The notes under the pieces: model-generated | The model's database searches: none | Told to the model about the DNA's origin: nothing | What the model saw: only the letters and a program-made list of their open reading frames with translations | Assembly: GCA_038049695.1 (NCBI GenBank) | Contig: CP142451.1 | Coordinates: 32,286,001 to 32,350,000, forward strand | Direction of reading: 5' to 3' | DNA length: 64,000 nucleotides | Source: Cinnamomum chago | Lineage: Eukaryota > Streptophyta > Magnoliopsida > Laurales > Lauraceae | Program-made: the position numbers and the translations under genes | Part shown: one piece after another, positions 21,014 through 33,388 of the stretch | Numbering within the stretch: the first letter of the stretch is position 1 | How the letters are laid out: each line of letters begins with the position of its first letter

Positions 21014-24000
21014 TGTAACGCCCTAATTTCGAATACCGAGAAAACCATTAAGGTACCAAATTTGGCGCGCTATTTCTCGAAAAATTCGGGAACTTCCAAG
21101 ATCATAGGTCCGTAGTGAGATCCAATTTAAAAAATTTTGACCGACATAATCAATGGTTAAAATTTGCGGAAGTGTAAAGAGCAAAGCGGATGCATAAGGT
21201 ATCATAGAGATATATCAAGTGTAGCAGGGCAGAAGTCTAGCCTAAAGTTCAAGGCATAATTAAGAATATATTTATAAACATATCAGACTAATTCCCTATT
21301 CACCACATAAAGACACTCAAACAAACAAAAAAAAGGTAACCACTCAATCTCCCGGTACAGGCGCTCCATCCTCCAGCTCGACCCCCTGGTCGACTGGTCT
21401 CCATCCATAGTCTCCTGCTATGGGCGACTCGACGAGCGCGTCGTCCTCATAATAGGGGTCAACACCTAAGCACTAAGAATGTGTTAGATCTAATGATCTA
21501 ACAAGTTATAGTATAAAAATAGTATAGGATGTATGCATCAAAGGAATAGAGACAGTATTAAGATCAATAAGAATATCCAAGGTACAAATACTATGCAATT
21601 AAGCAAGATAAACATTTAGAATTAGGAAAATAAGATAAACCAATCTATTTACACAACGTGACACATTCACACAAGCTGGATATCGCGTGATATTATGCCT
21701 CGACCCTCCCATATTGAACACAGTCGTGGTGGGGAAATCTCACCAGTGCTAGGGATAACTAACCCCACAAATCACTCATCAATCTCACACACTCATCACT
21801 CAAGAGATCGGACCCGATATCACACCGTCCGTCTAAAACACAGCTCATCATGGTAGCCCACTCAACACTCATAAATAGCTCATACCAGTGGGATGATTAG
21901 TTAACAGGTTGAGCTTATAACAACTGAGTGAATGTTCGTGTCTACTCAGGAAACCAATGTACATGTCTGTGTCTGTTTAGGCTTGCCTTGCGCAAGCAAG
22001 GTTCTAACAAGTTCCTAAGAGGTCCAAGTACCAATCATTGGGTCCATACTAAGGCCCACCAAGCCATGACCTTAGTCTAAATAGTCTAAGAGAGATCACC
22101 AATCTCAATCCAACATCAAACAATCCATACTCATCCAAAATGAGTTACAAGTCCAATTACAACTACCTCCCCATCCTAGGGTTCACACATACAATTTAGG
22201 CCATATGAGGGCTCCGCCTAGCCACAGACACGGGTCAAATTTCTTTAAACTAAATCACCAGGTCACCTCTATGAAGTCTTAGGTTCAGGTCCTTCATTTT
22301 TAATTTAATTAACAGGTATAAAGCAATGACAAGGATATAAGAGTGACATTAATGTAATAAGTGGAATAAACTTGAAGTAATTGAATCAAAGGAAATATCA
22401 AAGGTCCAATCCTAAGTAATGCCCCACATTCAGGTCCAGGTCTATTTCGGTTAATTGAATCCCTAAATGAAGTTTCAGATGCCAAAGATATTGTATTTGG
22501 TGCTCCTGAAGTTACGGGCATCTTCGACGACATTTAAAGATTGAATCGACATCAAATCTAAACTCTGGACCCTACAAGTCAAGGTTGAGCCACACCGTTG
22601 AGTCGTGCTTGGCACTTCATTGGAGTCTCTTTGGATGGTCAATGGGTCCCTACCCCAAAATAATTCCAGTATCTAATTTGGTTTATTGAAAATAACGAGG
22701 GCTTTATTATAATTCTTAAAAACTAATGGGTCAGAGCAATTAATCTACAATTAGCATGTTGTTTCCCATAATTAAAAACAAGCCCAGGTTCACAGGTCAC
22801 TAGGTCAACCCCCCTTCATTCCTTTCTTTTATTCCCACTTTCTAGAACTAATGTGCCAAGTGTACATCTGACCATGAAAAGGTAAAGTATTCAAAATAGG
22901 TGGCCATGGTTTCCCATGCACCTTTAGAGCACCGGACCACACACTCATTCCCTTAATTTTGTCACATGGGATGGCCACACTTTCTCATGCACACACAGAC
23001 CACTAGACATACCCTATCTCTACCTCCCACCCGCACTAAAAGTTCTGTAATAGAACGGTTCCAACAGCACAGGGCTCCTCGCATGGGATATGGAGAATAC
23101 TGAAATTGCGGGCCCACTGATCAGGGTTCAGATCAGACCCCTATACGACCAGATGACCGGTCCAAATTGTGATTAACCACTCAGTGGGTCCTGCCAAGCA
23201 TTGATATTAAAAATAGAAAACCCCATTGTGAAAGACGCCCCATACTGTGTAATCCTAGGATGTAGGGCTAGATGGGACCCAATCCCCATGGGTCTCCACC
23301 ACCATCAACTTCTCCCCTGGTCCACTATCAGATGTGGGGACCCGATCGACAATCGGATCATTGAGTGGGTCCTGCAACCATCTACTGCCAAAACTATTTT
23401 CCTAAACATGTCCTCTCTCTCTTTGATCAACCTAATGGATGGGGGGCCAGGGGTGTCCACTCCCTATGGGACGAGCACCTCTAGAGTCGCCCGTGGGTCC
23501 TCATTTGGATCCACAGATCAGATTGGCCATCGAATAGCCCACCTGGGTCCCTTTATCAACACACAAAATCAGGCCCTCACGGTTACTCACCGCACAAAAT
23601 CTTCAGGAACTTGATACATGACTGATCCATCGGTAGCATAGCCCTGGGTGGATCTGAGTGGAATCTCACTCCAACAAGCTATCCCACTCGCCATTGACCC
23701 ATCAACCTTCCGAATGAGCAAGAAATCCATCCATTAATGGCCAAAACCCAAAGAAACAAGCTCACGGGTAAATCTAAGCATTTTTGGCATAATATGAATA
23801 TAATTTTCAAAATAAAAAACAGTAAACATGCATTCCATGCTAAGTATGTACATTGCATTTGCCTCAAATCCAGATTTGCAAGGGAAAATAGTCAAGGAGA
23901 AGCAATCCCAGCTATACGAACCTCTAATGGTCTTCTCACACCCAAACCAATCCAATCTACCAAACCTACCACCCATTCCACAAGAGGACCAAGGCTTATA

Positions 24001-24030
24001 AAGGAAATCTCAAGAGAGAAAGAAAATCCT
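21014..24030 (-). mobile_element. Probable LTR-retrotransposon-derived sequence
   Basis: Begins TGTAACGCCCTAATTTCG, resembling the inner-facing terminus of long plant LTRs, and shares with the two solo LTRs the motif gcggaagtgt near 21170 (gcggaagcgtgt in the others). On the - strand a TATA-like ttataagcc near 24000 would suit a U3. The far end and target duplication (expected atagt) were not found, so the right limit is approximate. The frames inside are not convincing genes. Confidence 0.4.
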
Positions 24031-25825
24031 AGGGGCCTGTTTGGTAATTTTATATGTATAGTCAAGTCAAGTCAAGTATAGTGCAGGTCAAACGGTCTGA
24101 ATTTCCACCATACCACGTTTGGGTGTTGCTAGAATAAAATCTATCTAGAGATTTCTAACTTTATAGCTATAGTTACAAGAAGGCCGTACTGGACAACTAA
24201 GTTGTATTACAGCAGTAGGTCTTTGCTCTGGAACAGGTCGAATTACAAGTGCTCGGAGGAGGAGAGGAAGTTTCTTGTGAGACACCATATCCCCTTCACT
24301 ATGATCTCTCCCCATCTGCTGTGAACCGAATCAAATGCGCACCACTAGAAGTCCTTCAAACGCATGAATGCTTCATAACTATCAAGACCTACTTCTCCAT
24401 CTAACCCTCTTTACCATTACTTCCCCCAACAGATCAATCCCGCTTTCCATGGCGAATCCCTAAACCTTACAACTCCCCATCATATACAGCCTCTACCAGC
24501 CCAGAAGTCATAACAGCAAGATAAGACCAGGTGGTTCTTAAAAAGGGGGTGGATTGCAGCTGTTGATCGATTTTGGGAATAGGTTTGAGAGGACATGCCC
24601 CGTTGAGCTAGGTGGCTACAGAAAAAGGAAATTAGATGTGAGCACCATTAGTTCACCTTCATCCCTCTCCACCAAACGGTGCCCGGACAATAAGTTCGCT
24701 AGAAGATGGGTCATACATTCCGCATACAGACCACTAACTACGACAACCTACTTATTCACCAAACGTCCTGCCATCATAAATTCTAAGCACCATCTCTCCA
24801 TCAGTTCATCTCTTCCAGCCAATATTAGACCAAATCCATGAGATCTTGCCGTAGTAGATCTGCGTCCGTAGCCAGCCAAAAGTGGCCGGAACGAGTAAAT
24901 GTGGTGGGGATGATGGAGGATAAAACGGTACATGGATTTCTTTAGATTTGGTGCATTGGGTTGAGAGGACATCACTAGCTGAAATATTTACTTCCAAGAC
25001 ACCTGCTACGGCTGCGTCCTTAGCTGATCATACCCTTAGAAGAATTTAAGTCTGCGTGCGACCTGCAACTTGAACGTATTCTAGCATATAATGCTTCTGT
25101 TTGCCGAACATATCCAGTGGATATCTTGGCGCAATTACTCTCTTCGTCCACATTTGGCAGAATGCCTCTATAAAAAGGAAGCAGTTTTAGTTGACGATGA
25201 ATAATGGGTGCAGTAATATAACTCGAGTAAGATGACTTCCGATACGACACAAAACATGTCCGTCGACGAGCAAGGTATAGACTCTTTCCTCTATCTCCAA
25301 TGTTTGTTACTGTAAGATATGGGCTAACAATCAGAAAGATAATTGTGAACAATTTATGCGAGTCATTTGCTTGCATAATACATGTACTATAGTGTAACTT
25401 ATAAAGTGAGAAGGTTGCCGACGGACTTGATCTATCTCTTTGTTCACTGAGTTCACTTATATTGTAAACCAACACGAATTTGCTGGAAAGTTTGCTATGC
25501 TATTTCTATAAAATGGATTGATTGCGTATGCAATCGTACGTGTAAAAAAAAAAAATAAATGAAAACAGGGGTTGGCAAATGAATCTTTCTCATCAGTTGA
25601 AAGTATCAATTCTTGATCATAGATCAAGATTAAGAAACCCTTTATGCTCGATAAGTGAAAGGGGGATCTGATATCTTCACCAATACCACTATGGCTGTTG
25701 TTTTTAATCTCTGCCTTTTTAACTTGGTCTCTTGAATGTTGGAGCAATAAACAGTTTAACGGTTAAAAATCCCTCATCTAGTTAATTTCTCTGTGCATCA
25801 AGTCCTTTGAATATAACGCTTAGAA
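24031..25825. other. Gene-free region upstream of the PIF transposase
   Basis: 24033 onward reads ggggcctgtttggtaatttt, a start typical of plant DNA-transposon termini, followed by a gtcaagtcaagtcaagt repeat. No inverted counterpart was found downstream of the PIF genes, so it cannot be assigned to that element. The - strand frames at 25020-25475 and 25457-25747 match no family known to me. Confidence 0.35.
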
Positions 25826-25853
25826 CTTGTCATTACAATCTCGCTACAGTAAG

Positions 25854-27301
25854 ATGGAGGGTACACGATCCTTCTATAAAATGGCAAATATAGAGAGGAA
25901 TGAAGCAAGAACCAAGAAAAAGAAAGTTGTACTTGCAGTTCTTTGGGCAGCCTTGGCTGCATGGCAAATGCAGGTAGCGGCCGCAGCCGCAGTGATTTAT
26001 CAGCATCAAAATAAGTCGGAATCCAGGAAGAAGAGAACTGCTGAAAGAGCCCATTACCTTTCCAAATTAACAGAAGGGAGGGACGAAGAGTGTATTAGTC
26101 AGCTTAGGCTAAACATGAAGAGCTTCGATTACCTCTGTGATCTGCTTAGAGTCAGAGGGTTGTTGAAAGATACTCGCGAAGTCACCGTAGAGAAAGACGT
26201 CGCAGCATGCTTGCACATTCTGGCACTTGCAGTTAAAAACAGAACAGTCGCATCGAGGTTCCTGTGATCAGGGGAAACAGTCAGCCGACACTTCCACGGA
26301 GTTCTCAATGCTATTCTAACTTTAGCACCTAACTTCATCAAACAATCCAGCATACATACAACAGCGGGGCCTTCTCTTTTCAAGGTATAATGACTACCGT
26401 TTTTTAATATATGTTAAATCACTTGTCAGCTGTACAATATTGATCATGTTATGTTTTGTAGTATAATCTCGCACTGATTGTCACTTTTCCTCTAGGACAG
26501 CGTCGGTCCGATCGATGGCACCCACATACCTACCTTCCTTCCAGCACAGTCACAATCAATGTACCGAAATCGGAAGGGGACATTGACACAGAACGTCCTG
26601 GCCGCTTGTGGGTTTGACTTAAAATTTCAGTATGTCCTTCCTGGCTGGGAGGGATCCGCAACAGACGCACAAGTCCTACAAAATGCGCTAACAAGGGGCG
26701 ATCCACTAGTCGTGCCGCCAGGTATATACCTCCTACCTTCTAAGGTTTTCCTCCCACTTAAACAATAAATGTCCCAGTCAAATGGAAAGTAACCGCTTGT
26801 TCTCCGATCTCAATTGGAATAGGCCGCTACTACCTCGTGGACGCCGAATTTGCCAATGCTCCGGGATTCCTCGCACCCTACCGTGGAGTTCGATATCATT
26901 TGAAGGACCACCGAGGAAGAACACCGCAAGATCCAAAAGAACTTTTTAATAAAAGGCATTCGTAGGCTCGTAATGTTATCAAAGGGGCATTCAGACTATT
27001 AAAGGGGCGCTTTGCCATCTTAAGGACAACCCCTCAGTATGACTTCGTCCACCAGGTGTCGATAGTACATGCCTGCTGCACCTTGCACAATTTTATCCTA
27101 GAGCAAAATTATGCTTTTGATGACATTGATGAAACTAATTCTGAGAATGTTGTCCAAAACGAGGAGGGAGGTAGCGAGCTCAATCTTGCTGGGGTTTTCA
27201 GGCCATATAGCCAAAGAGAATGGGATGAGTGGCATGCCTTCCGTGATAGATTCGCAAACAATTTGTGGGAAGAGTACCAGATGAATATGACACATGGATG
27301 A
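25854..27301 (+). pseudogene. PIF/Harbinger (HARBI1/ALP1-like) DDE transposase, degenerate
   Basis: Exons 25854-26384, 26496-26721 and 26823-27301, with GT-AG introns at 26385-26495 and 26722-26822; the splices restore family sequence exactly (PPG then RYYLVDAEFANAPGFLAPY). Family landmarks are SFDYLCDLLR, SGETVSRHFHGVL, DSVGPIDGTHI (first Asp), GWEGSATDAQVL (second Asp), YRGVRYHL and RFAILRTTPQYD. Breaks: TGA directly before SGETVSR where the family has Arg (CGA to TGA fits cytosine decay), and TAG in KRHS*ARNV. The third acidic residue, normally Glu in an IERAFG-like motif, reads IKGAF, so the active site is lost. The length, about 410 codons, is normal. A Myb/SANT-like gene follows in the same direction, the usual two-gene arrangement of autonomous PIF elements. 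Nuclear DNA cleavage and joining would have been its role. Confidence 0.9.
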
Positions 27302-27541
27302 ATCTATCGCAGGCCTTAGTACAATTTTTGGGGCTATAACATGCACTGATGTTCTTCAGTTGCATGGACTTGTAGGTTGTTTTGTATTAGTCTAAATATA
27401 GCAAACATGTGTCCATTGAATCAATGTGTACTATGGTGTAATTTTTTGGGCGCTTTTGCTCCGTGAATGCTTATATTGCACATTGTCACAATTTATCTCT
27501 ATGAATTTGTGTTTAAATAATGAAGTATTCCAATACTAACG

Positions 27542-28505
27542 TTGATTGTTGTAGCTCCTCCGAAGCCACAACGCAAAAACATTGTGTTCAATGCGGAGCT
27601 CGAACAAACTTTTATTGAACTCATGCTGGAGCAGGTTGCACTAGAGAGGAAGGGAGACAGGGGATTCAAGGAGGCATACGTGTCTGTTGCAAACGCAATG
27701 ACGCTGCGAGTACAACAGGGAAGAAGTTTACCGAAGGGACAATTCAAAACAGATGCAAGAACTTGAAAAAACAATACGCCATTCGTACGGAGCTACTGAA
27801 TGCATCTGGGTCCGGTTTTGACAATGCAACAAAGCGAGTCGTCGCCAGTGACGAGGTCTGGCGGGATTGGATAGTGGTAGGATGTTAAGAACAAACTGTA
27901 TTGTATTTATTTGCAATGGCACTATTTAATTAGTAAAGGATTCTGATATAAAAATTACTATGACAATGCAGGGACACTAGATGCGCAGTCATGGCGGTCG
28001 AAGACCATTGATTACGACAGGCTATCTCTTGTTTTTGGCCGCTATGTCGCCAATGGCTAGTTCGCTCGATCGTCCCAAAATGCAGGACATACCCACGACT
28101 CTATTTCACGTACGAACACCCAAGCGGTGTCTGACAACGTAGAAATAGGGGCAGACGATTGTGTGGATAAGATTATTATGGGCAGCAAAGAGTGTGAGGG
28201 TTCATCCGGATCAAGGAAGTGGGTAAAGAAGGGTGCCTTTATGGCGAAATTCATTATCGGGTTCAAAGAGGCATCCGTGAAAATTAGTCAGGCGATTGAA
28301 GAGGTTGCAAACAAGATGCTAGAGCCTTCGAAATGCCTGTCAGAAATTGGATAAGATCCCAGAATTGTCCCCGGCCGATCTAGACATTGCACACGAATGG
28401 CTGAGCAATAGTGCTGACAGTTCGACAACCTTCCTCCATTCTAAGGATAAATCAACATGGATTTTTCGGTGTTTGGACTGGATGCACAAGGAGACCAGTC
28501 TTTGA
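27542..28505 (+). pseudogene. PIF/Harbinger Myb/SANT-like accessory protein, degenerate
   Basis: Reads as a Myb/SANT-like DNA-binding domain protein: NAELEQTFIELMLEQVALER, then after a frameshift near 27705 QNRCKNLKKQYAIRTELLN and ASDEVWRDWI. After an intron (about 27884-27970) a low-complexity linker carries TAG at about 28050, then FIIGFKEASVKISQAIEEVA. After another shift near 28345 it ends KLDKIPELSPADLDIAHEWL and FRCLDWMHKE. In functional elements this protein binds the ends or moves the transposase into the nucleus. It lies 240 bp after the transposase gene on the same strand. Two frameshifts and a stop mean it is dead. Confidence 0.85.
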
Positions 28506-30270
28506 TCTGGCTCTCGGAGAAGGGGCTCGCAGCTGTTGGTGTGTGTTGGTGGTTGTTGATGGTGTTGGTTGTTGTGTGTTTGTTGTTGTTGTTGTTGGTG
28601 TTTGTTAATTATATTGACTTGTAGTGTAACTTAAAACTATCAAACTATTCCTTTATCCCATGAAGGGAAACTGCAAGAACATCTATGCTACATAGATGTC
28701 ATTTACATGGACATTCTTTTGACTTACATGGCAAGCATGTGAATCAATTTCTTTTTGTCTAGCACAACCTTCTCATTATATCTTTTACAGTATAATATGT
28801 CTACATAGTATGTATTGTAATTGTGGATTTGCAGGCCCTTTGGGGAAGCTGATGCCATCATCTTACTAGTCCTCACTAACAGAATGTGTTACAAAAAGAC
28901 AGCGTGTACATCACCTCCTCATCCCAGTATGCCTTTTGACTTATCAGGTTAAACCTGAAATATGCACTTACATCTGTTCTGTTAATGCTTCTTTTTCCTT
29001 TGTGTCTCACTGCATCCCTGCATTCAATAATACTATTTAGTGTTGATTTTGAACTGTCGTTAGGCATTTCTAACATCTTTCCTCTGGAGAACTGTATGGG
29101 AATCGGTCAGCTAGTTCACGCCACATATTTGTAGAATGCGTTGCTGACCATCAATAGTGTCTGATGGGCCATTTACATGTACGCATATTTTATGCATGTC
29201 ATTATAGACTTATGGCCAATATGTTGCCGGAGATGCAAAATGATTGAGTGATCTAATGGCCAGCATAACGATATCGTTATCACGATACTTGGAAAAATAA
29301 TTATAAATTGATGCCTTTTTATTGTTATCACTGTTTATGCATCTCAATACAATGCGACTCATTATTTACTAGTTGAAAAACAAAATGAAAGAGTAAATAA
29401 GAAATTATTGTAACAAAATCGTTACCATTCCATTCACAAAACTCAACTATTTGATTAGAATCATGACAAGTTTACCACATAAATTGGCATGAAACTTGTA
29501 TTATTCTTTGTTCCATTTGGTTGAGTATTCTATTTTGGGGACTTTACCGGAAAAGTCCCAGTAGACTCATTGTATAGTAAAATTGACTTAAAAGATATGA
29601 AATGATCATACTAGTCTCAGGGGCCCTTCTTGATTCATTTTTTTTCCGTTGTTTCGCCGAGCGGTTATATCCCTGCTCACCTACATATACGAGCGGAGAA
29701 TTCCCCGCTCGTTTTTCTTCCTCTTCACAGTTGCGTAGTTTCTTCTCTTTTCATAGTTATGCGGTGACATCCCTACTCACTCATTTATTCTTCTTCTAAT
29801 TCCTCTTCCTCCTCCTCCTTCTCCTTCCTCCCTCATCCTCCCTCCTTCAACTCGTTCCACCTCTACCAACTAATCAATTACCCCTTATATCCAACTTTCA
29901 TGGCAATACTCTCGCTGTTACAAGAATTACTTTTGGCCTGCTACTGCCTACTCTGAATAAGCTTTAGATGGCCCCATCCCATACAAGACATACAAAGCTT
30001 GATTTTGGACCGAATCAAACTACCAGGGATGTAGTCTATTTTGAATGGCCCAGCCCAGCCCTGATGCATGCACACTCCTGTGACAGTTCCAGACATATTG
30101 TTGCCCAGGCTCCCTACCAACAACCTCTAAGCTTTGACTATTTGGGATACCATTAGAAGACATGAGGGTAATGTGACAATTTGAGGTTCTGTTGCACCAC
30201 TAAACTGTTCAGACTGTTTGCAATTCTTTTTATATTAAGTTTTCAGGAGTTGGTATTCCTGTCTTGACCT
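28506..30270. other. Gene-free stretch downstream of the PIF element
   Basis: It has a GTT/GGT-rich tract (28536-28612), a perfect 12-bp palindrome aacgatatcgtt at about 29265, and from 29537 a sequence (ggggactttaccggaaaagt) resembling the Pack-MULE inverted repeat at 5629. CT-rich sequence follows at 29800-29860. No coding region was accepted. Confidence 0.4.
28536..28612 (+). repeat. GTT/GGT-rich simple repeat
   Basis: Imperfect runs of gttgttg, ggtgttg and gtgtgttg. Reading frames through it are artefacts of the repeat. Confidence 0.85.
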
Positions 30271-30271
30271 T

Positions 30272-30538
30272 TCAATACTTTGGTTTATGAAACACTTTTA
30301 CTGTCCAAACAAAAAAGAGGGTCCAGAGAGGGCAGCCAAAGACGCCCAAGAGGATCTTGAGGTCATATTTCTTGTGGAAGAGGGGTGGGAACTGGTTCTT
30401 TAGCCATTTTCTCCATGATTTTTCCGTCTTGGAGGTGTCGCTCAAGCCTTCTTCGTTGAAGGGTTCTTCTGATAGAGGAGCAAGACGACCTATTTCTTTC
30501 TCTTTCTCTAATTCCTCTTGGTTACTATGTACGTACAT
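30272..30538 (-). pseudogene. Possible captured fragment of a DUF620-like gene
   Basis: The 88-codon - strand frame contains RLAPLSEEPFNEE, then SWRKWLKNQF and DLKILLGVFGCPL. From memory this order resembles the N-terminus of plant DUF620 proteins (an acidic start, a W-rich segment, then an LLGVLGAPL-like motif), after which similarity stops abruptly. A possible MULE-type end lies at 29537, so a captured first-exon fragment is plausible. Recognition is tentative and the opposite strand also has an open frame. Confidence 0.35.
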
Positions 30539-30630
30539 TGGCTTGGGTTGTGTTGCTTTTGGTATGGTTGGGTAGTTATTTTTTATTCTTGGGTTTATGG
30601 TAAGTTGATGTCAGGTACGAGAATGGAGGG

Positions 30631-33383
30631 TGTCGCGACCCCGGAACGGATCCCGGGCCTGCGACGCAGTAGATGATACTTTCCCACAGGTTTCCGCGGT
30701 GAGGATTCCCAAAGACACGCGGAATCTGGCTCACATGATCAAGTATGCGGAAGCGTGTAGCAAAACACAACAAGATGAGCACCAATAAAATATTTGAGTG
30801 TCATAACATAATATCACAAGGCATAGTATCAAAGAAGAAGCTAACATGGCATTCCCATTAATATTTAAGTTATGAGACTAAATCAAAGGTACTTTAAGTT
30901 TTATTACAATTCCAACAGAGGCCAACAGAGGCATATTACATTTCTCCAAACTAATCAAAAGAAACCCCGACAAAAGATGACGAGACTCAAGACCCCGCCC
31001 GACGTCTAGATGACATCGTCGGGCTGCCACTCTCTCATAGGGGTTGGCTCACAAGCCTCCTCCTGACGCTCCTCTTCAAAGGTAACGTCTCCTGCACCTG
31101 GGCACCAACAAACAAGGGTCAAACACGACGGTTTGGCAGGTAATCAATTTAGGCATAAGCATGAACAATAACGTTTGAGAAAACATGCAAACAAGTCCTT
31201 GATTTGAACCACTATACTGACTGAGGTACTAAAGCAAATTAGCATGAGTACAATATATATCATGAATAGTTACAATCCACAAGGAGCCCATCCTTTCTCT
31301 ATCATTTATATAATGAAAAGAGCAAGCACGCACGACAAACACGATATACATAATATAAGCACGACACGATTTCCCACAAAGACGGGAATTCAGGCCGCGG
31401 AACCGGACACGCACGATGTGTAATAAATACACGACCAGTCTGCAGACAGTCCACATGTTTAAAGACCCCCAGACAGTGGATCAAACTGAAAGGGCAGTCT
31501 AAGCTCAGTGGTGTTTACTTAATTCATGAATGCACAAAACACGTGAAACACGATCAAAGCATGTCGAGATAAAAAGGGGGAAATCGCTTATCAAACACGA
31601 TGAGCACGACTAGCAAATAGGCATAATTAATATGCATAACACGCTTAGGAAGTAATCCCCTTTTTCTTGAAACAAACCTTCAAAACAAACTTATACTTGA
31701 AATTCCAAAACTAGTATACGAGGGTACTCATCGTACCAAAACGGAATTCAAACACGAAATCTGGCAAGTATATGTTAAGGCTACTGGTTGACCTTTGTGT
31801 AATTGGGACCCTCAAATGTCGAAAAAATACAAGAATTGGTGTCCCCGAAGTTGGGTTGCATTTCCAAGTTCCATTTACACAATGTCAAGCTAAAACCCTT
31901 AACATAGTCTAGTTTTCAACCTTCAAGGAAAATACACAACGAAAATAGTTCTTCTCCCTGAATCTGGTAGGTTCGCTCGAGCGAACTTTATAAGGTGATG
32001 ACACTTCGCTCGAGCGGACCTGATAAAGCGTTGACACTTCGCTCGAGCGAGTCTGTAGCTCGAGCGAATATAAGGTGCGCTCGAACGGACAACTCTCTGT
32101 CTGTGCTCGGGCCAAGCAGAGGCTTGGTCGCTCGAGCGAACCCAGGGGTTGCTCGAACGGACAAGCTGCTGCTTGTGCTCGTTGAGTACGGAAATTCCCT
32201 TCCTCTTGCACAACTTCCACTACATTTCTCTCCTTCTTCTCATCCATCAATCACATAAAATCCCTTGAGCCTTCATGCTCACCAAGGGTTCATTTCTCAC
32301 CATTTCAAACATTAAATCCACAAGAAGCAAGATCATGACGTTCATAAGCAAGTTTATATGCACAATTTCTAAAACAACAATGAAATCAAAATACACATGC
32401 ATCAATCCTATAGAGATTACTTGCCTTGCGCAAATGTTAAAAATCCTCTCCAAGCACTTCACTCAAAAGCTAAGCCGACACTACAAGAAAACCCAAGAGA
32501 AAAACCACACAACTTACTCAAAAATGGAACTAAAGAACCCATTTTAACAAAAGGGTTTGCAACATGAAAAACATGATCTTAAGGAACCAAAATAACTCCA
32601 TGAAAGATATGAGTGGAAGCTCTTACCTAGAGAAGGTCAAACAAGAGAGGAGGAAGAAAATGTAGGGCTTGTCCCACAAGAAGCTCCAAGAAACTTGTAT
32701 TGATAGAGAGCTTGCAAAGAGATGAAGAAGATGATGTTCTTAGAATTTTCTTTGGAGTCCTCTAGCTAGATCATGCAAGGTGAGGAAGATGGAAGGGAAA
32801 TAGGGATTTTCCAACCCTAGGTCAAGAGAATTGCAGGAATTGGTAAAGTGAATGAAAAGAGAGGGAGATGGGGCTTAAGTGAAGAAAATGGGCCCCAACT
32901 AGCTGAACCTTGAAGTGGTCAAAACACGATCTTGTGAGCCTCGGATGACTTCGACGAAGAAGGCTAAAACGATCGTCGAAATATCTAGTTTTCAAAAAGT
33001 ATATTTTTGACATGGTTTCAAGATCTCGAAAATTGTGTCCAGACTTGTGCATAGAAGACAATTTTACCCTCTTTGGGCCAAAACATGGGTTTTTGGGCTT
33101 CAAACAGGAATGGGCTTAAAAACGAAAATTGTAACACGTCGAAACATCATTCAAATGAAATCATAACCACAATCACATGGAACCCAACACGATCTTCCCA
33201 AGTTCACACGTGCACTCAGGCCTTCCTGAGTGTGTCAAATAAATACTAAACGTTCTCAAAATTCCCAAAGCTATGTCCAAGACTAAAACTAATTACTTCT
33301 AACCCAACAACAACTAAACCCACTTAGGACTAAACACATACTAATCGCACACTAATCGACTTGGTCTGGGTCGGGGTCTAACA
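30631..33383 (-). mobile_element. Solo LTR of the same retrotransposon family (copy 2)
   Basis: Starts TGTCGCGACCCCGG and ends CGGGGTCTAACA. It is flanked by the perfect 5-bp duplication GAGGG (30626-30630 and 33384-33388). It shares with 2954-5552 the blocks tttccgcggtgaggat, gcggaagcgtgtagcaaa, aaacacgacggtttg and a region where gtttacaaaaagtata-like text precedes ttttg (about 5165 and 32995). At 2753 bp it is about 150 bp longer, partly because of an expanded palindrome array (31973-32165). No internal coding is present. Confidence 0.88.
31973..32165. repeat. Array of TTCGCTCGAGCGAA palindromes inside the LTR
   Basis: At least seven full or half copies of ttcgctcgagcgaa or close variants (gcgctcgaacgg, agctcgagcgaa) lie in about 190 bp, some separated by a ctttataaggtgatgacac-like spacer. 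The sister LTR has one copy, at about 4174. The array produces repetitive reading frames on both strands that are not genes. Confidence 0.85.
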
Positions 33384-33388
33384 GAGGG

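Noticed and set aside
23201-23614. 137-codon open frame on the + strand
   Set aside because: It lies within LTR-like non-coding sequence and matches nothing recognisable; judged a chance frame.
24033-28505. PIF element starting at the ggggcctgtttggtaa sequence
   Set aside because: No inverted copy of this terminus was found downstream of the Myb/SANT gene and no TTA/TAA duplication could be paired, so element limits are left open.
31909-32250. Frames with repeated VRSSEVS-type peptide on both strands
   Set aside because: They arise from the TTCGCTCGAGCGAA array inside the solo LTR, not from a gene.
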